DNA of 64,000 bases from Oscillospiraceae bacterium (GCA_022770625.1 JALEHK010000083.1:1-64000), one strand, 5' to 3'. Positions 33,734-43,044 are shown, numbered from the stretch's first letter. The notes: generated by a model from the sequence alone, not told the origin. Numbers and translations are program-made.

Positions 33734-34678
33734 ATGGCTGACGTGAAAAAGATTGCTACCAGAGAATCCTACGGCAATGCGCTGAAGGAGCTGGCTCCGA
33801 AATATCCGAATCTGGTCGTACTGGACGCAGACCTTGCTGCTGCAACCAAGACCGGTATCTTCAAAAAAGCATATCCCGACCGTTTCTTTGACTGCGGCAT
33901 CGCCGAAGCAAACATGATGGGCGTTGCAGCCGGCCTTGCTGCTTCCGGCATGACTGTTTTTGCTTCTTCCTTTGCCATGTTTGCTGCCGGACGTGCGTTT
34001 GAGATCGTACGCAACTCGATCGGCTATCCCGGCCTGCCCGTAAAGATCGGCGCGACCCATGCTGGTATCTCGGTCGGTGAGGACGGCGCGACCCACCAGT
34101 GCTGCGAGGATATCGCTCTGATGCGCACCATCCCCGGCATGACCGTTATCGTTCCTTCCGACGACGTTGAAGCAAAAGCGGCTGTTGAAGCTGCCATCAA
34201 CCATAACGGCCCGGTATATCTCCGCTTCGGCCGTCTGGCTGTTCCGGTCTTTAACGATCCCGATACCTACAAGTTCGAGATCGGAAAAGGCATCACCCTG
34301 CGCGACGGTAAGGACATCACGATCGTTGCAACCGGTCTGATGGTCAACGAAGCGATCGTTGCCGCTGAGGCGCTGGCTGCCGACGGCATCGATGCCCGTG
34401 TCATCAACATCCACACCATCAAGCCTCTGGACGAGGAGCTGATCCTGAAAGCCGCTGCTGAAACCGGAAAGATCGTTACGGTCGAGGAACATTCGGTCAT
34501 CGGCGGTCTCGGAAGCGCTGTTGCAGATGTCTGTGCGGAGAAATGCCCCTGCCTCATCAAAAAGATCGGCGTAAACGACGAGTTCGGTCAGTCCGGCCCT
34601 GCGGTCGATCTCTTAAAACTTTACGGCCTGTCCTCTGAAAACATCATCAAGACGGTCAAGGAAGTTCTCGGCAAATAA
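33734..34678 (+). CDS. Transketolase, C-terminal subunit
   Basis: 314 residues, ATG 33734 behind AGGAGGATTT. Pyrimidine-binding domain: TRESYGNALKELAPKYPNLVVLDADLAAATKT, FDCGIAEANMMGVAAGLAASGMTVFASSFAMFAAGRAFEIVRNSI with the catalytic Glu in GIAEANM, then THAGISVGEDGATHQCCEDIALMR. The C-terminal domain VVATGLMVNEAI...EEHSVIGGLGSAV forms the dimer interface. Together with the upstream subunit it makes one active transketolase. Two hairpins follow. Confidence 0.96.
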   Translation: MADVKKIATRESYGNALKELAPKYPNLVVLDADLAAATKTGIFKKAYPDRFFDCGIAEANMMGVAAGLAASGMTVFASSFAMFAAGRAFEIVRNSIGYPGLPVKIGATHAGISVGEDGATHQCCEDIALMRTIPGMTVIVPSDDVEAKAAVEAAINHNGPVYLRFGRLAVPVFNDPDTYKFEIGKGITLRDGKDITIVATGLMVNEAIVAAEALAADGIDARVINIHTIKPLDEELILKAAAETGKIVTVEEHSVIGGLGSAVADVCAEKCPCLIKKIGVNDEFGQSGPAVDLLKLYGLSSENIIKTVKEVLGK

Positions 34679-34690
34679 TTTTGATTTTCA

Positions 34691-34730
34691 AAGCGCTTCT
34701 GCCTGTGAAAACGGGCGGGAGCGCTTTTTT
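34691..34730 (+). terminator. Transketolase terminator 1
   Basis: AAGCGCTTCTGCC (34691-34703) against GGCGGGAGCGCTT (34714-34726) with two G-U pairs, then TTTTTT. Confidence 0.9.
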
Positions 34731-34740
34731 CGTTTATAAA

Positions 34741-34792
34741 AACCGTGCCCTTTGTACTTTACATAAGTGCAGAGGGCACGGTTATTTTTTTC
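34741..34792 (+). terminator. Transketolase terminator 2 (tandem)
   Basis: AACCGTGCCCT (34741-34751) and AGGGCACGGTT (34773-34783), with inner ACTT/AAGT, then ATTTTTTTC. A second hairpin ten bases after the first, before the ABC operon. Confidence 0.88.
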
Positions 34793-34874
34793 TCAGAATT
34801 TACCTCAAGTTGATGGAATGAATAGATGCCCCCGGTATACTTGGTGCTGTTGAAAGGAGTGAAGGTGTGCAGAT

Positions 34875-35939
34875 ATGGATAAGATCACACTGAAAGACAT
34901 CACCAAATGCTACGGCAAGAATCCGCCGGTTATCGAGGGACTGAACCTCAGCATCGAAGAGGGCAGCTTTACGATCCTTCTCGGCCCTTCCGGATGCGGA
35001 AAATCGACTGTGCTCCGAATGATCGCGGGGCTTGAAAAAACGACAGCGGGCGACGTACAGATCGACGGCGTCAGTGTACGGGACGTAGAACCGGGCGACC
35101 GAAACATCGCCATGGTTTTCCAGAACTACGCGCTCTATCCGACCATGACGGTTCGGGAAAATATCGAGTTTGGGCTGAAAAACATGAAAGTGCCCAAAGA
35201 GGAAAGAAACAAACGAATCGAGGAGATTTCCGAGATGGTTGGTCTGACCGAGTATCTCTCCCGTAAGCCCGCCAATCTTTCCGGCGGTCAGCGGCAGCGG
35301 GTCGCGCTGGCTCGCGCGATCGTTAAAAAGCCGGCGGTTTTTTTGATGGATGAGCCGCTTTCGAATCTGGACGCCAAACTCCGTGCCCAGATCCGCACCG
35401 ATCTGATCGAGCTGCATCAGAAACTGGGAACGACTTTTGTGTATGTTACCCACGATCAGGTCGAGGCCATGAGCATGGGAACCGATATCATCCTGATGGA
35501 ATCGGGTAAGATCCAGCAGCACGCCGCTCCCGCTCAGCTTTACGCAGAGCCTGCCAACGTATTCGCCGCCCGTTTTATCGGATCTCCTCCCATGAACGTT
35601 TTAAGTGCCGCTGTAGCCGGTGATAAGGTATCTCCGAAGGTTGAGAAGATCGGCTTCCGCCCTGAGAAAGCGAGACTGATGAGCGAAGAAGAGGTACCCG
35701 GCCTGCGTGAACTTGTGATCTCCGGCGAGGTGGTTGCCCGCGAGATGCTCGGCGATCAGACCCAGTATAAACTGACGACCGGCTTTGGAAGCGTTTCGGT
35801 CAAGGATTTCGGCGATTCGGTTTATTCCTACGGGGCCTGCCGTATCGCGGTTCCCTATAAAGACGTAGCCTGCTTTGATGCGGCTCAAAAGCTGATCGGA
35901 TTTGGCTTATTAAGAGGTGATCAGTTTGTTGCAGATTGA
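34875..35939 (+). CDS. ABC transporter ATPase, UgpC/MsmX type
   Basis: 354 residues, ATG 34875 behind GAAAGGAGTGAAGGTG. Walker A LGPSGCGKSTVL, Q-loop, signature LSGGQRQRVALARAI, Walker B VFLMDEPLSNLDAKL, H-loop VTHDQVEAMSMG, then a C-terminal regulatory OB-type domain (residues about 235-354, GFRPEKARL). This is the MalK/UgpC/MsmX arrangement for sugar or glycerol-phosphate importers. It leads an ABC-permease-permease-binding protein operon. MsmX-like ATPases sometimes serve several importers. Confidence 0.93.
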   Translation: MDKITLKDITKCYGKNPPVIEGLNLSIEEGSFTILLGPSGCGKSTVLRMIAGLEKTTAGDVQIDGVSVRDVEPGDRNIAMVFQNYALYPTMTVRENIEFGLKNMKVPKEERNKRIEEISEMVGLTEYLSRKPANLSGGQRQRVALARAIVKKPAVFLMDEPLSNLDAKLRAQIRTDLIELHQKLGTTFVYVTHDQVEAMSMGTDIILMESGKIQQHAAPAQLYAEPANVFAARFIGSPPMNVLSAAVAGDKVSPKVEKIGFRPEKARLMSEEEVPGLRELVISGEVVAREMLGDQTQYKLTTGFGSVSVKDFGDSVYSYGACRIAVPYKDVACFDAAQKLIGFGLLRGDQFVAD

Positions 35940-36879
35940 AAATACGGCTGTCTCCAGAAAAGCAGTAAAGCTCTGCGTTTCGGAAAAGACCGTTTCAGGA
36001 AAATCAGCCAGAAAGGTGACGACTACCCTCCGTCCTTACCTTATGGTCGCGCCCGCTATGGTGATCTTCGGATTATTTATTCTCTATCCGATCTTTTATA
36101 TGATCTACCTGAGCTTTTTTGACTGGAACCTGATCGGAGAGAAAAAGTTTATCGGCGTAAAAAACTATACCCATATGTTTGCTGATGCGGATTTCTGGCA
36201 GGTACTGGGAAACTCGGTTTATTACATGGTCATGGTCGTGATCCTTCAGATGGCTCTTTCGCTTCTTCTGGCGGTCTACCTGAATAAAAATACCCGCATC
36301 AACCGGATCCTTCAGAGCATCGCTTTTACTCCGTATATTACCTCGATGGTATCGGTTGCGTTTATCTGGATGTGGATGATGGACAGCGACTACGGCCTGC
36401 TCAACTATTTCCTGAGCCTCTTCCATATTCCGGCGGTCGGATGGCTGTCCGATCCGAAGGTGGCGATGACATCACTGGTTCTTGTTTCGGTCTGGAAAGG
36501 ACTTGGCTACAACACCATCATCCTGATCTCAGCGATGCAGGCGGTTCCCGGTTATCTTTACGAAGCGGCTTCGCTGGATAAAACGCCCCGGTGGAAGGTG
36601 TTCTGGAAGATCACCCTGCCGATGATTTCGCCGACGGCTTTCTTCCTCGCGCTGATGAATATCATTGCCGCGCTCAAGGTTTTTGAGACGGTCAATATCA
36701 TGACTCAGGGCGGCCCGGTCAATTCGACCAACACCCTCGTCTACAACATCTACCAGTACGGCTTTGAATACTTTAAGATCGGGTATGCGTCAACACTCGG
36801 CGTGGCGCTGATGGTGGTCATCGGTTTCTTTACCCTGATTTACTTTAAGGTACTCAGCAAACGCGTTCACTATAACTAA
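35926..36879 (+). CDS. ABC sugar-type permease, UgpA/MalF family
   Basis: About 317 residues. AGAGGTGATC at 35914-35922 is a strong ribosome site, which makes TTG 35926 (or 35929) the likely start, overlapping the ATPase stop by 14 bases; GTG 35917 lies within that site. Six TM helices, first at LRPYLMVAPAMVIFGLFILYPIFYMIYLSFF, with the EAA-type loop YEAASLDKTPRWKVFWKITLPMISP that contacts the ATPase. Belongs to the UgpA/MalF class and pairs with the next gene. Confidence 0.93.
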   Translation: MLQIENTAVSRKAVKLCVSEKTVSGKSARKVTTTLRPYLMVAPAMVIFGLFILYPIFYMIYLSFFDWNLIGEKKFIGVKNYTHMFADADFWQVLGNSVYYMVMVVILQMALSLLLAVYLNKNTRINRILQSIAFTPYITSMVSVAFIWMWMMDSDYGLLNYFLSLFHIPAVGWLSDPKVAMTSLVLVSVWKGLGYNTIILISAMQAVPGYLYEAASLDKTPRWKVFWKITLPMISPTAFFLALMNIIAALKVFETVNIMTQGGPVNSTNTLVYNIYQYGFEYFKIGYASTLGVALMVVIGFFTLIYFKVLSKRVHYN

Positions 36880-36896
36880 GGAAAGAGAGAAGATCC

Positions 36897-37754
36897 ATGA
36901 CTTCTGTACAAAAAAAGCCGCTGCGCATCAAACCGATCAGGTGCGTCGGTACGGTTTTGAAGATCCTGATCGATCTGCTGATCGCTCTGATTTTCTTCAT
37001 TCCCTTCTACTGGATGTTTATCACCTCGGTCAAGACGCTCGGCCAGACGCTTTTAATGCCGCCTTCCTTCTGGGTCAGTGATCCGCAGTGGGGAAACTTC
37101 GCGGTCGTTTTCCAGAAGATCGATATCCTCGGAATGCTTAAAAATTCGCTGATCGTAACGGCCGGAACCTTATTTTGCCAATGTGTGACCGTCATTCCGG
37201 CGGCCTATGCGTTTGCCCGGTATCGGTTCAAAGGCTCCAAGATTCTCTTCGGCGTCACCCTTGCAACGATGATGATCCCTTCTCAGCTGATCTTCCTCCC
37301 CGTCTATCTGATGTTCAGCAAATGGGGAATGATCAATACCTACTGGTCGCTGATCCTTCCGTCTGCATCCAGTGCATTCGCGATTTTTATGCTCCGCCAG
37401 ACCTTCAAGCAGGTTTCGGAAGAGCTTCTCGAGGCGGCGCGTCTGGATAAAGCCGGGGAGTTCAAGATCATTACCCGGATCATGCTTCCGCTTGCACGAC
37501 CGACTGTCGTGACCCTCACGATGCTGACGTTCATCAATGTCTGGAACGATTATTTCTGGCCGTTGGTCATGACCACTAAGGCCGATGTCCGCACTCTCCC
37601 GGTCGGAATCGCGTCGCTGCGTATGACCGAGTCGGGCGTCAACTACCAGATTATGATGGCGGGCAACGTCATCCTCGTTATTCCGGTTCTGATCGTATTC
37701 TTCTTCGCACAGAAACAGATTATCAAAGCGTTCACCTATACCGGCGTAAAATAA
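36897..37754 (+). CDS. ABC sugar-type permease, UgpE/MalG family
   Basis: 285 residues, ATG 36897 behind AAGGAAAGAGAGAAG. TM1 is LKILIDLLIALIFFIPFYWMFITSV; EAA loop is LLEAARLDKAGEFKIITRIMLPLARPTVV; NVWNDYFWPLVMT is typical of UgpE/MalG permeases. Heterodimer partner of the preceding permease, with the shared ATPase upstream and the binding protein 66 bases downstream. Confidence 0.94.
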   Translation: MTSVQKKPLRIKPIRCVGTVLKILIDLLIALIFFIPFYWMFITSVKTLGQTLLMPPSFWVSDPQWGNFAVVFQKIDILGMLKNSLIVTAGTLFCQCVTVIPAAYAFARYRFKGSKILFGVTLATMMIPSQLIFLPVYLMFSKWGMINTYWSLILPSASSAFAIFMLRQTFKQVSEELLEAARLDKAGEFKIITRIMLPLARPTVVTLTMLTFINVWNDYFWPLVMTTKADVRTLPVGIASLRMTESGVNYQIMMAGNVILVIPVLIVFFFAQKQIIKAFTYTGVK

Positions 37755-37820
37755 AGAAAAAGCCGGGTCAAGATAAAAAAGGAAAGTAAAAGGTAAGTTT
37801 TGAAAGGAAAGGTAACATCT

Positions 37821-39182
37821 ATGAAAAAAGCAATGTCTCTCTGCCTCGTACTCGCCGTGATGGCTTCGCTCGCTTCCTGCGGCAACAGCGCTTCCACCAC
37901 CTCTTCTTCCTCTTCGGAAACATCGTCTGCGGCTTCGTCCGAGTCCTCCTCTGAGACGGCGGTCTCTTCAGATGCGGGAAATGGGGATACGGTCGAGCTG
38001 ACCTACTGGTACGCATGGACCGATAAGATTCAGGAAAACAACGAAAACCTCGTTGCTAAGTTCAACGAAACGGTTGGTGCTGAAAAAGGAATCCACGTGA
38101 CTGCTGAATATCAGGGTTCCTACGCCGACGTTCATCAGAAGCTTCAGGCCGCTTATGTCGCGGGCGATACCCCCGATGTAACCGTTATGGAAATCGCTTC
38201 CATCGGCCCGTTTGCCAAGAACGGCGTTATCCAGCCTCTTGATTCCTATATTGAGTGCGACAACGTCGATATGTCCGACTTCTTCGACGGCCTGATGGTC
38301 AACTGTGAGGTGGACGGAACCTATTACGGGCTTCCGTATCTTCGTTCGACCCCGATCCTCTATATGAATACGACCCTTCTGGAACAGGCCGGGCTTGATC
38401 CCGCCGGCCCTTCCAACTGGGACGAACTGGCCGACTACTGCCGCACCGTCAAAGAAAAGACCGGCGCTTACGGTCTGTCGATGTACAGCTATATCTGGAC
38501 GTTTGAAGCATTCATGATGGAGCAGGGCAGCAGTGTCCTGAACGCGGACGAGACCGCCTGCAACATCGATTCCGATGAATGCCGCTATGTCATGCACTTC
38601 TTCCAGGATCTGGCGCAGGAAGGCGCGATCCGCTGCGTAGCGGGCGAGGATTCCTCCAAGGTCGATACCGACTATATCAACCAGAATACCGCGATGTGGA
38701 TGACGTCCACGGCCAACCTTACGAGCGTTCTTTCGGTCGCTGATGAAAACGGTTTTGAGGTCAACACCTGCTTTATCCCTGAGAACAAGACCTACGGCGT
38801 ACCGACCGGCGGATGCAACCTCGTCATGTCCTCGATCATTCCGGACGAAGAGAAAGAGGCTTCCTGGGAGTTCATCAAATGGATGACCGCGACCGATCAG
38901 TCGGCTTACGCGTCCGCTTACACCGGTTATGTCCCCAACTCCAAGAGCGCCGCCGCGACCGAGACCATCACCAACCTCTGGAAATCGACTCCTCAGTTCA
39001 AAGTCGCTCTCGATCAGCTTGAACTTTACGCACAGGGACGTCCCAAGACCACCGCTTACTCTCAGGTTCAGGACGCACTGGTAGCAATGATGGACGCCTG
39101 CTGGGTCAACGGCGCTGATGTAGATTCGACTGTAGCTGAAACTGCGAAAAAGTGCAACGACCTGCTGGCCGAAGGCAACTGA
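37821..39182 (+). CDS. Extracellular solute-binding lipoprotein (UgpB/MalE-like)
   Basis: 453 residues from ATG 37821 behind GGAAAGG. Signal peptide MKKAMSLCLVLAVMASLASCG with lipobox LASC, then a Ser/Thr/Glu linker. The mature domain is type 1 solute-binding: VELTYWYAWTDKIQENNENLVAKFNE, DTPDVTVMEIASIGPFAKNGVIQPLD, YYGLPYLRSTPILYMNTTLLEQAGLDP, WMTSTANLTSVL and KEASWEFIKWMT. It looks closer to UgpB-like (glycerol-3-phosphate or phosphodiester) than to oligosaccharide binders, but I cannot fix the ligand. The linked phosphodiesterase and phosphatase genes support a phosphorylated ligand. Confidence 0.88.
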   Translation: MKKAMSLCLVLAVMASLASCGNSASTTSSSSSETSSAASSESSSETAVSSDAGNGDTVELTYWYAWTDKIQENNENLVAKFNETVGAEKGIHVTAEYQGSYADVHQKLQAAYVAGDTPDVTVMEIASIGPFAKNGVIQPLDSYIECDNVDMSDFFDGLMVNCEVDGTYYGLPYLRSTPILYMNTTLLEQAGLDPAGPSNWDELADYCRTVKEKTGAYGLSMYSYIWTFEAFMMEQGSSVLNADETACNIDSDECRYVMHFFQDLAQEGAIRCVAGEDSSKVDTDYINQNTAMWMTSTANLTSVLSVADENGFEVNTCFIPENKTYGVPTGGCNLVMSSIIPDEEKEASWEFIKWMTATDQSAYASAYTGYVPNSKSAAATETITNLWKSTPQFKVALDQLELYAQGRPKTTAYSQVQDALVAMMDACWVNGADVDSTVAETAKKCNDLLAEGN

Positions 39183-39198
39183 TAAAAAATGAAAAAGA

Positions 39199-39233
39199 GG
39201 AACGGCTTCAGGCTAAAAAAGCAGCCGTTCCTT
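39199..39233 (+). other. Hairpin between binding protein and phosphodiesterase genes
   Basis: AGGAACGGCT (39199-39208) and AGCCGTTCCT (39224-39233) with a 15-base loop. Only a short T tract follows, so partial termination or mRNA end protection is likely, letting the binding protein be made in excess. Confidence 0.6.
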
Positions 39234-39252
39234 TATGACAGGAGAAAGAAAA

Positions 39253-40569
39253 ATGAGACATAAACTTGTTGTCATCTCGCTGGACGCGCTTCAGACCGGC
39301 GATCTGGATCTTCTGGAAACGCTTCCGTATGGTTCTCGGTGGCTGAAGGACGCCGCTATCGCAAGAAACGTCCATGAAATCTATCCAACCCTGACCTACC
39401 CGATCCACACGACCCTTGTGACCGGCGTTTACCCCGAAACCCACGGCATTATCCATAACCAGAAAGCTTCCCTTGCCCCCGATGAGCCGGACTTTTCGCT
39501 GATGGGTTCCGACTGGTACTGGGAAAAGAAAAACATCAAAGTTCCGACCCTTGCCGACGCGGTATTCGCCGATGGAAGAACGGTCGCCAGTGTCAACTGG
39601 CCGGTTACAGGCGGGGAAAAGAGAGGGTTTAACTGTCCAGAGATCTGGCCGGTCAAATCGCTCTGCGAAGATCCCCGCGAGGTTTATAAAAACTCCGCGT
39701 CGGAATCGGTTTTTGACCGGTACTATGACCGCTATATTGCCCACTACAACTGGAAGAACAACAACGACCTTCTGACCTACGGCGGAGAGATCGCGATCGA
39801 TCTGATCGAAAACGAAAAGCCCGATCTGATGCTTTATCACGCGGTTCATCTCGACCATATCCGTCATGTATACGGCGATCTGGCGCCCGAAACGGTCGAT
39901 TGTCTCAAGACATTGGATATCCTTGTCGAGCGGATCTTTGAAGCGAGTAAGCGCGCCGGAACATTTGACGAGACCAACTTCGTGATCCTCGGCGACCACG
40001 GCCAGATCGACATTGACAACATCTTTTACATCAACAATGCTTTCCGCGATGCCGGTCTGATCCGGGTGAACGCAGACGGAAAGCCGGTTTCGTATGACGC
40101 CTATGTTTTCTCTGCCGGCTTTTCGGCGCACGTATACCTGCGTGATCCGGAGGATCAGGAGTTGACCGAAAAGGTCGGCTTGATCCTGAAAGGACTTCAG
40201 AAGGCCTTTCCGCAATATATCGAGCGGGTCTATACTAAGGAAGAAGCGGCTGAACAGGAGCATCTTTCGGGCGGCTTCTCGTTCGTCCTCGAAGGAACAG
40301 ATAGAACGATCCTGGAAAGTCAGGTCAATAACGGCCCTTATATCCAGCCCAAGGACGAACGCTGGTTTAAGGGATACGGCGCGATGCACGGCCACCATCC
40401 CGATAAAGGCCCGAAGCCTCCGTTTATCGCCTTTGGCCCCGATGTCAAAAAAGGCGTGCGGCTAAATGGCGTATCGATGCTGGATCTCTGCCCGACCATG
40501 GCCAGACTTGCGGGCGTAACGATGGAGGGACTTGTCGGAAAACCGCTGCCCTTCTTTAACGAAGGATGA
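39253..40569 (+). CDS. NPP-type phosphodiesterase/alkaline phosphatase superfamily protein
   Basis: 438 residues from ATG 39253 behind ACAGGAGAAAG. Alkaline phosphatase fold of the nucleotide pyrophosphatase/phosphodiesterase type: metal Asp in VISLDAL (Asp11), nucleophile Thr48 in YPTLTYPIHTTLVTGVYPETHGI, HAVHLDHIRHVYG, ILGDHGQIDI and HGHHPD. No signal peptide, so it probably acts in the cytoplasm. It follows the Ugp-like operon, and hydrolysis of an imported phosphodiester is the simple hypothesis. Related proteins are generally annotated only as alkaline phosphatase family. Confidence 0.88.
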   Translation: MRHKLVVISLDALQTGDLDLLETLPYGSRWLKDAAIARNVHEIYPTLTYPIHTTLVTGVYPETHGIIHNQKASLAPDEPDFSLMGSDWYWEKKNIKVPTLADAVFADGRTVASVNWPVTGGEKRGFNCPEIWPVKSLCEDPREVYKNSASESVFDRYYDRYIAHYNWKNNNDLLTYGGEIAIDLIENEKPDLMLYHAVHLDHIRHVYGDLAPETVDCLKTLDILVERIFEASKRAGTFDETNFVILGDHGQIDIDNIFYINNAFRDAGLIRVNADGKPVSYDAYVFSAGFSAHVYLRDPEDQELTEKVGLILKGLQKAFPQYIERVYTKEEAAEQEHLSGGFSFVLEGTDRTILESQVNNGPYIQPKDERWFKGYGAMHGHHPDKGPKPPFIAFGPDVKKGVRLNGVSMLDLCPTMARLAGVTMEGLVGKPLPFFNEG

Positions 40570-40583
40570 AAAGGAGCGGCTTC

Positions 40584-41441
40584 ATGAGTTTTTCTCATCT
40601 CTATCTCTTCAGCGACATCGACGGAACGCTCGGCATGGCGGGTGTTGGGATACCGGCAAGAAACTATGATGCGATCCGGCGCTTTGTTCGGGGCGGCGGT
40701 CATTTTGGGCTGTGCACCGGACGATGGGTGACCGACATCACCCACTTCATCAGAGGGCTTCCGATCAATGGTATTTCCATCATCAATAACGGCGCGGCGC
40801 TCTATGATACGCCGAATAAAAAGGTGATCTCGTCGGTTGCTCTTCCGGATCAGGCGGTCGATTACGCCCGTGAGATTGCGGCGCTCGATCCCCGGATCCA
40901 GGTGCTCGGGGCCAATGAGGCGGGGTATGCCCTGCTCAGCAGAGATAAAAGCGGAGAGACGGCATCCCGTGCGTCCCGCGCGTCCCGCGCGCTTGGCTGC
41001 AAGCTCCCGGTCGTTCGGTATGAGGAACTGAAAGGCCCTTACCTGAAGTTTTTATTTGACTGCCCGCTTTCCTGCCGGGAGGAGCTGATCGCGGCGGCCC
41101 GTGCGATGGGGCATCCGGGCGTTTATTATACCTGGTCGGGATCGACCTTTGAGATGATCCCCGAGGGAATCAGCAAGGGCACCGGACTTTTGGAGTTCTG
41201 CCACCTTTACAGCGTGCCGCTTGAAAATACGATCTTTATCGGTGACAATTATAACGACCGGGAGATGTTCATGACTGCCGGTTTTTCCGCCTGTGTCCGG
41301 GACACACCCCGCGACCTGCGGGAGCTTTGCAGGATGGAGACGGGCGAGTGCTTAAACGGAGCGGTCGCTGATCTGATCGAATGGATCGAAGCGCATCCCG
41401 AGGCTTTCCCCAAAAAGCGGCTCAGCATGACTGGAAACTGA
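40584..41441 (+). CDS. HAD hydrolase, Cof-like
   Basis: 285 residues from ATG 40584 behind AAAGGAGCGG. Motif I FSDIDGTLGMAG, motif II LCTGRWVTD, Lys in GISKGTGLLEF, motif IV FIGDNYNDREMFM. A C2-type cap lies between. It is 14 bases downstream of the phosphodiesterase, so the pair could form a two-step dephosphorylation route. A 9-bp tandem repeat (40962-40988) gives SRASRASRA in a surface loop of the cap. Exact substrate unknown. Confidence 0.9.
   Translation: MSFSHLYLFSDIDGTLGMAGVGIPARNYDAIRRFVRGGGHFGLCTGRWVTDITHFIRGLPINGISIINNGAALYDTPNKKVISSVALPDQAVDYAREIAALDPRIQVLGANEAGYALLSRDKSGETASRASRASRALGCKLPVVRYEELKGPYLKFLFDCPLSCREELIAAARAMGHPGVYYTWSGSTFEMIPEGISKGTGLLEFCHLYSVPLENTIFIGDNYNDREMFMTAGFSACVRDTPRDLRELCRMETGECLNGAVADLIEWIEAHPEAFPKKRLSMTGN
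40962..40988. repeat. 9-bp tandem repeat in the HAD gene
   Basis: Three units (GCATCCCGT, GCGTCCCGC, GCGTCCCGC) giving Ala-Ser-Arg three times. Short minisatellite-like expansion in frame. Confidence 0.8.
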
Positions 41442-41483
41442 AAAAAGCGGAAGGCTGTATGAACGTACAGCCTTCCGCTTTTT
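41442..41483 (+). terminator. Terminator of the Ugp-like operon
   Basis: Perfect 18-bp stem, AAAAAGCGGAAGGCTGTA (41442-41459) and complement at 41466-41483, with six-base loop. The plus-side T run is built into the 3' arm. Confidence 0.93.
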
Positions 41484-41564
41484 ATGTCGGGTTACCTGTT
41501 TCGTTTTTTAATAGCAAATACCTTTTGCTTTTGATATTATATGCCTTAAAAGCATGAGCAAACC

Positions 41565-41610
41565 ATAAAAACGCTCCGCAGTCTCTCAAAAGAAAAACTG
41601 CGGAGCGTTT
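41565..41610 (-). terminator. Terminator of the minus-strand peptidase operon
   Basis: Reading minus: AAACGCTCCGCAGT (41610-41597), 14-base loop, complementary arm (41582-41569), then TTTTTATGG. It lies just past the stop of the M61-like gene. Confidence 0.9.
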
Positions 41611-41624
41611 GAAAAATATACGGT

Positions 41625-43028
41625 TTATTCTTTGACGCTCCAGACGTATCCGTCTGTTTCTTCATCCAGAAGTTCGGTATCGGCGCGGTGCTGTGCGTTG
41701 TTGATGCGAACCTTGCAGGGCGTAACGGTAAACTGTCCGCCAAACGCCTCCGGATCGGGAATCATCATCCCTCCGGCACACATCTTTTCGTATCCCGGAC
41801 GGAGATCGAATCCGGCAATTTCGCCGCCGATCCGAAGGAAATCCTCGGCTGTCGGATTGTCAAGCTTTAACAGCTCCACTTCGATATCCAAAAGGTTGTG
41901 CGCGCCGCCCGTCTTTCGGCGGATCTCGGCATCAAGATTGGAAAGGTAGATAATGCCGCGGGAATAGGGAAGCCGCTGGCAGCGTCTGTCCTCCCAGTAG
42001 AGTTTTCCAAGCTCCAGATTGGAGAGATCCTTACAGGGGTTCGTATAATAGCTTCCCGCCTTTTCGTTAATGACCTCGGCGGTTTTCTGGAGGCTGCAAA
42101 TTCCCATTTCCAGCGGAACGATGGTCGAATAGTATTCGGCGCTCCCCTCGACATACCATGTTCCGGCTCCGGCGGGGGTATCGTTCATCGTCGGCCAGTT
42201 GTGCACCATTTCATGGGCGAGAAGCGACTGAAGCTCTTCGATCATAACGTTGTCGCCCTCTCCGTAGGCATAGATATACGAACGGGGGAAAGCGGTTCCG
42301 CCGCCGCCGGGGAAGTGGTTGTGACGGGTAAAGACGCGGTAGTCTCCGCCCTTATCGTGGAACATTGTGGACATATATCCAAAGAGCATCGTAATCTGTT
42401 CCGCGCCTTTTTCAGCGTCAAACGGCAGATCGTCAAACCAGTAAAATCCCGCGACGCCCTGTTCGACCGCGTGAACCTTTCCGACCATGTATGCGGAAAA
42501 AAGGACATCCGTCCCATCGGTGTTTTCGCGGGAAACATCTCCGCAGCCCCTCGTCCAGACCGCCCGGCATCCTTCCGGAAGCCCGGAGAGATCCCAGCTA
42601 AGGGAGAAGTCAAATTTCCGATCCATATCGGGGATATGCAGAAGGAAGGTCGTACCGCTTCCGTTGACGCCGCCCTTTTCGGCAACGAGATCAAAATACG
42701 GACTGGAGCGGTATCCCTCCGGCTGAATACGGGGGGTTACGCGGTAGGAAACGCAGACTTCTCCCTTGGTGTCTCTGAGCGGGCGGTAATATTCGCGGTA
42801 GATAAAGCTCATCTCCGCCTCGCCTTTTTTCACCTCATACGGGATCTCTCCCTGCTCATCGGTGAATACCGGCGTATCCATCGGGCAGAAAGGGATCTTG
42901 GTGATCTCGGTGATCCGCGCCATCAGATCTTCACCTGCTTTTGCCGAAAAATCGGTGCGGATCCGGATGTTCAGAGCCGAAACGGTGTCTTTTTCCCATT
43001 CGGGACGGATATACAGATAATAATACAT
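41625..43028 (-). CDS. M61-like glycyl-aminopeptidase family metallopeptidase
   Basis: 467 residues, ATG 43028 behind AAGAGGGG. N-terminal beta-sandwich (YYYLYIRPEWEKDTVSALNIRIRTD), then a gluzincin catalytic region: HEMVHNW at 272-278 with the two zinc His and catalytic Glu, and GSAEYYST providing the third ligand Glu, an arrangement of the M61 family. RHNHFPGGGGTAF is the Gly-rich edge loop typical of it. No signal peptide. Last gene of the five-gene minus-strand peptidase unit. Likely trims N-terminal residues of short peptides; specificity not deducible. Confidence 0.85.
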   Translation of the reverse strand: MYYYLYIRPEWEKDTVSALNIRIRTDFSAKAGEDLMARITEITKIPFCPMDTPVFTDEQGEIPYEVKKGEAEMSFIYREYYRPLRDTKGEVCVSYRVTPRIQPEGYRSSPYFDLVAEKGGVNGSGTTFLLHIPDMDRKFDFSLSWDLSGLPEGCRAVWTRGCGDVSRENTDGTDVLFSAYMVGKVHAVEQGVAGFYWFDDLPFDAEKGAEQITMLFGYMSTMFHDKGGDYRVFTRHNHFPGGGGTAFPRSYIYAYGEGDNVMIEELQSLLAHEMVHNWPTMNDTPAGAGTWYVEGSAEYYSTIVPLEMGICSLQKTAEVINEKAGSYYTNPCKDLSNLELGKLYWEDRRCQRLPYSRGIIYLSNLDAEIRRKTGGAHNLLDIEVELLKLDNPTAEDFLRIGGEIAGFDLRPGYEKMCAGGMMIPDPEAFGGQFTVTPCKVRINNAQHRADTELLDEETDGYVWSVKE

Positions 43029-43044
43029 GACAGCTTCGCCCCTC

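Noticed and set aside
34875..39182. Firm assignment of the importer as maltose or glycerol-3-phosphate specific
   Set aside because: Family motifs do not separate these substrates and no ligand-site evidence could be read.
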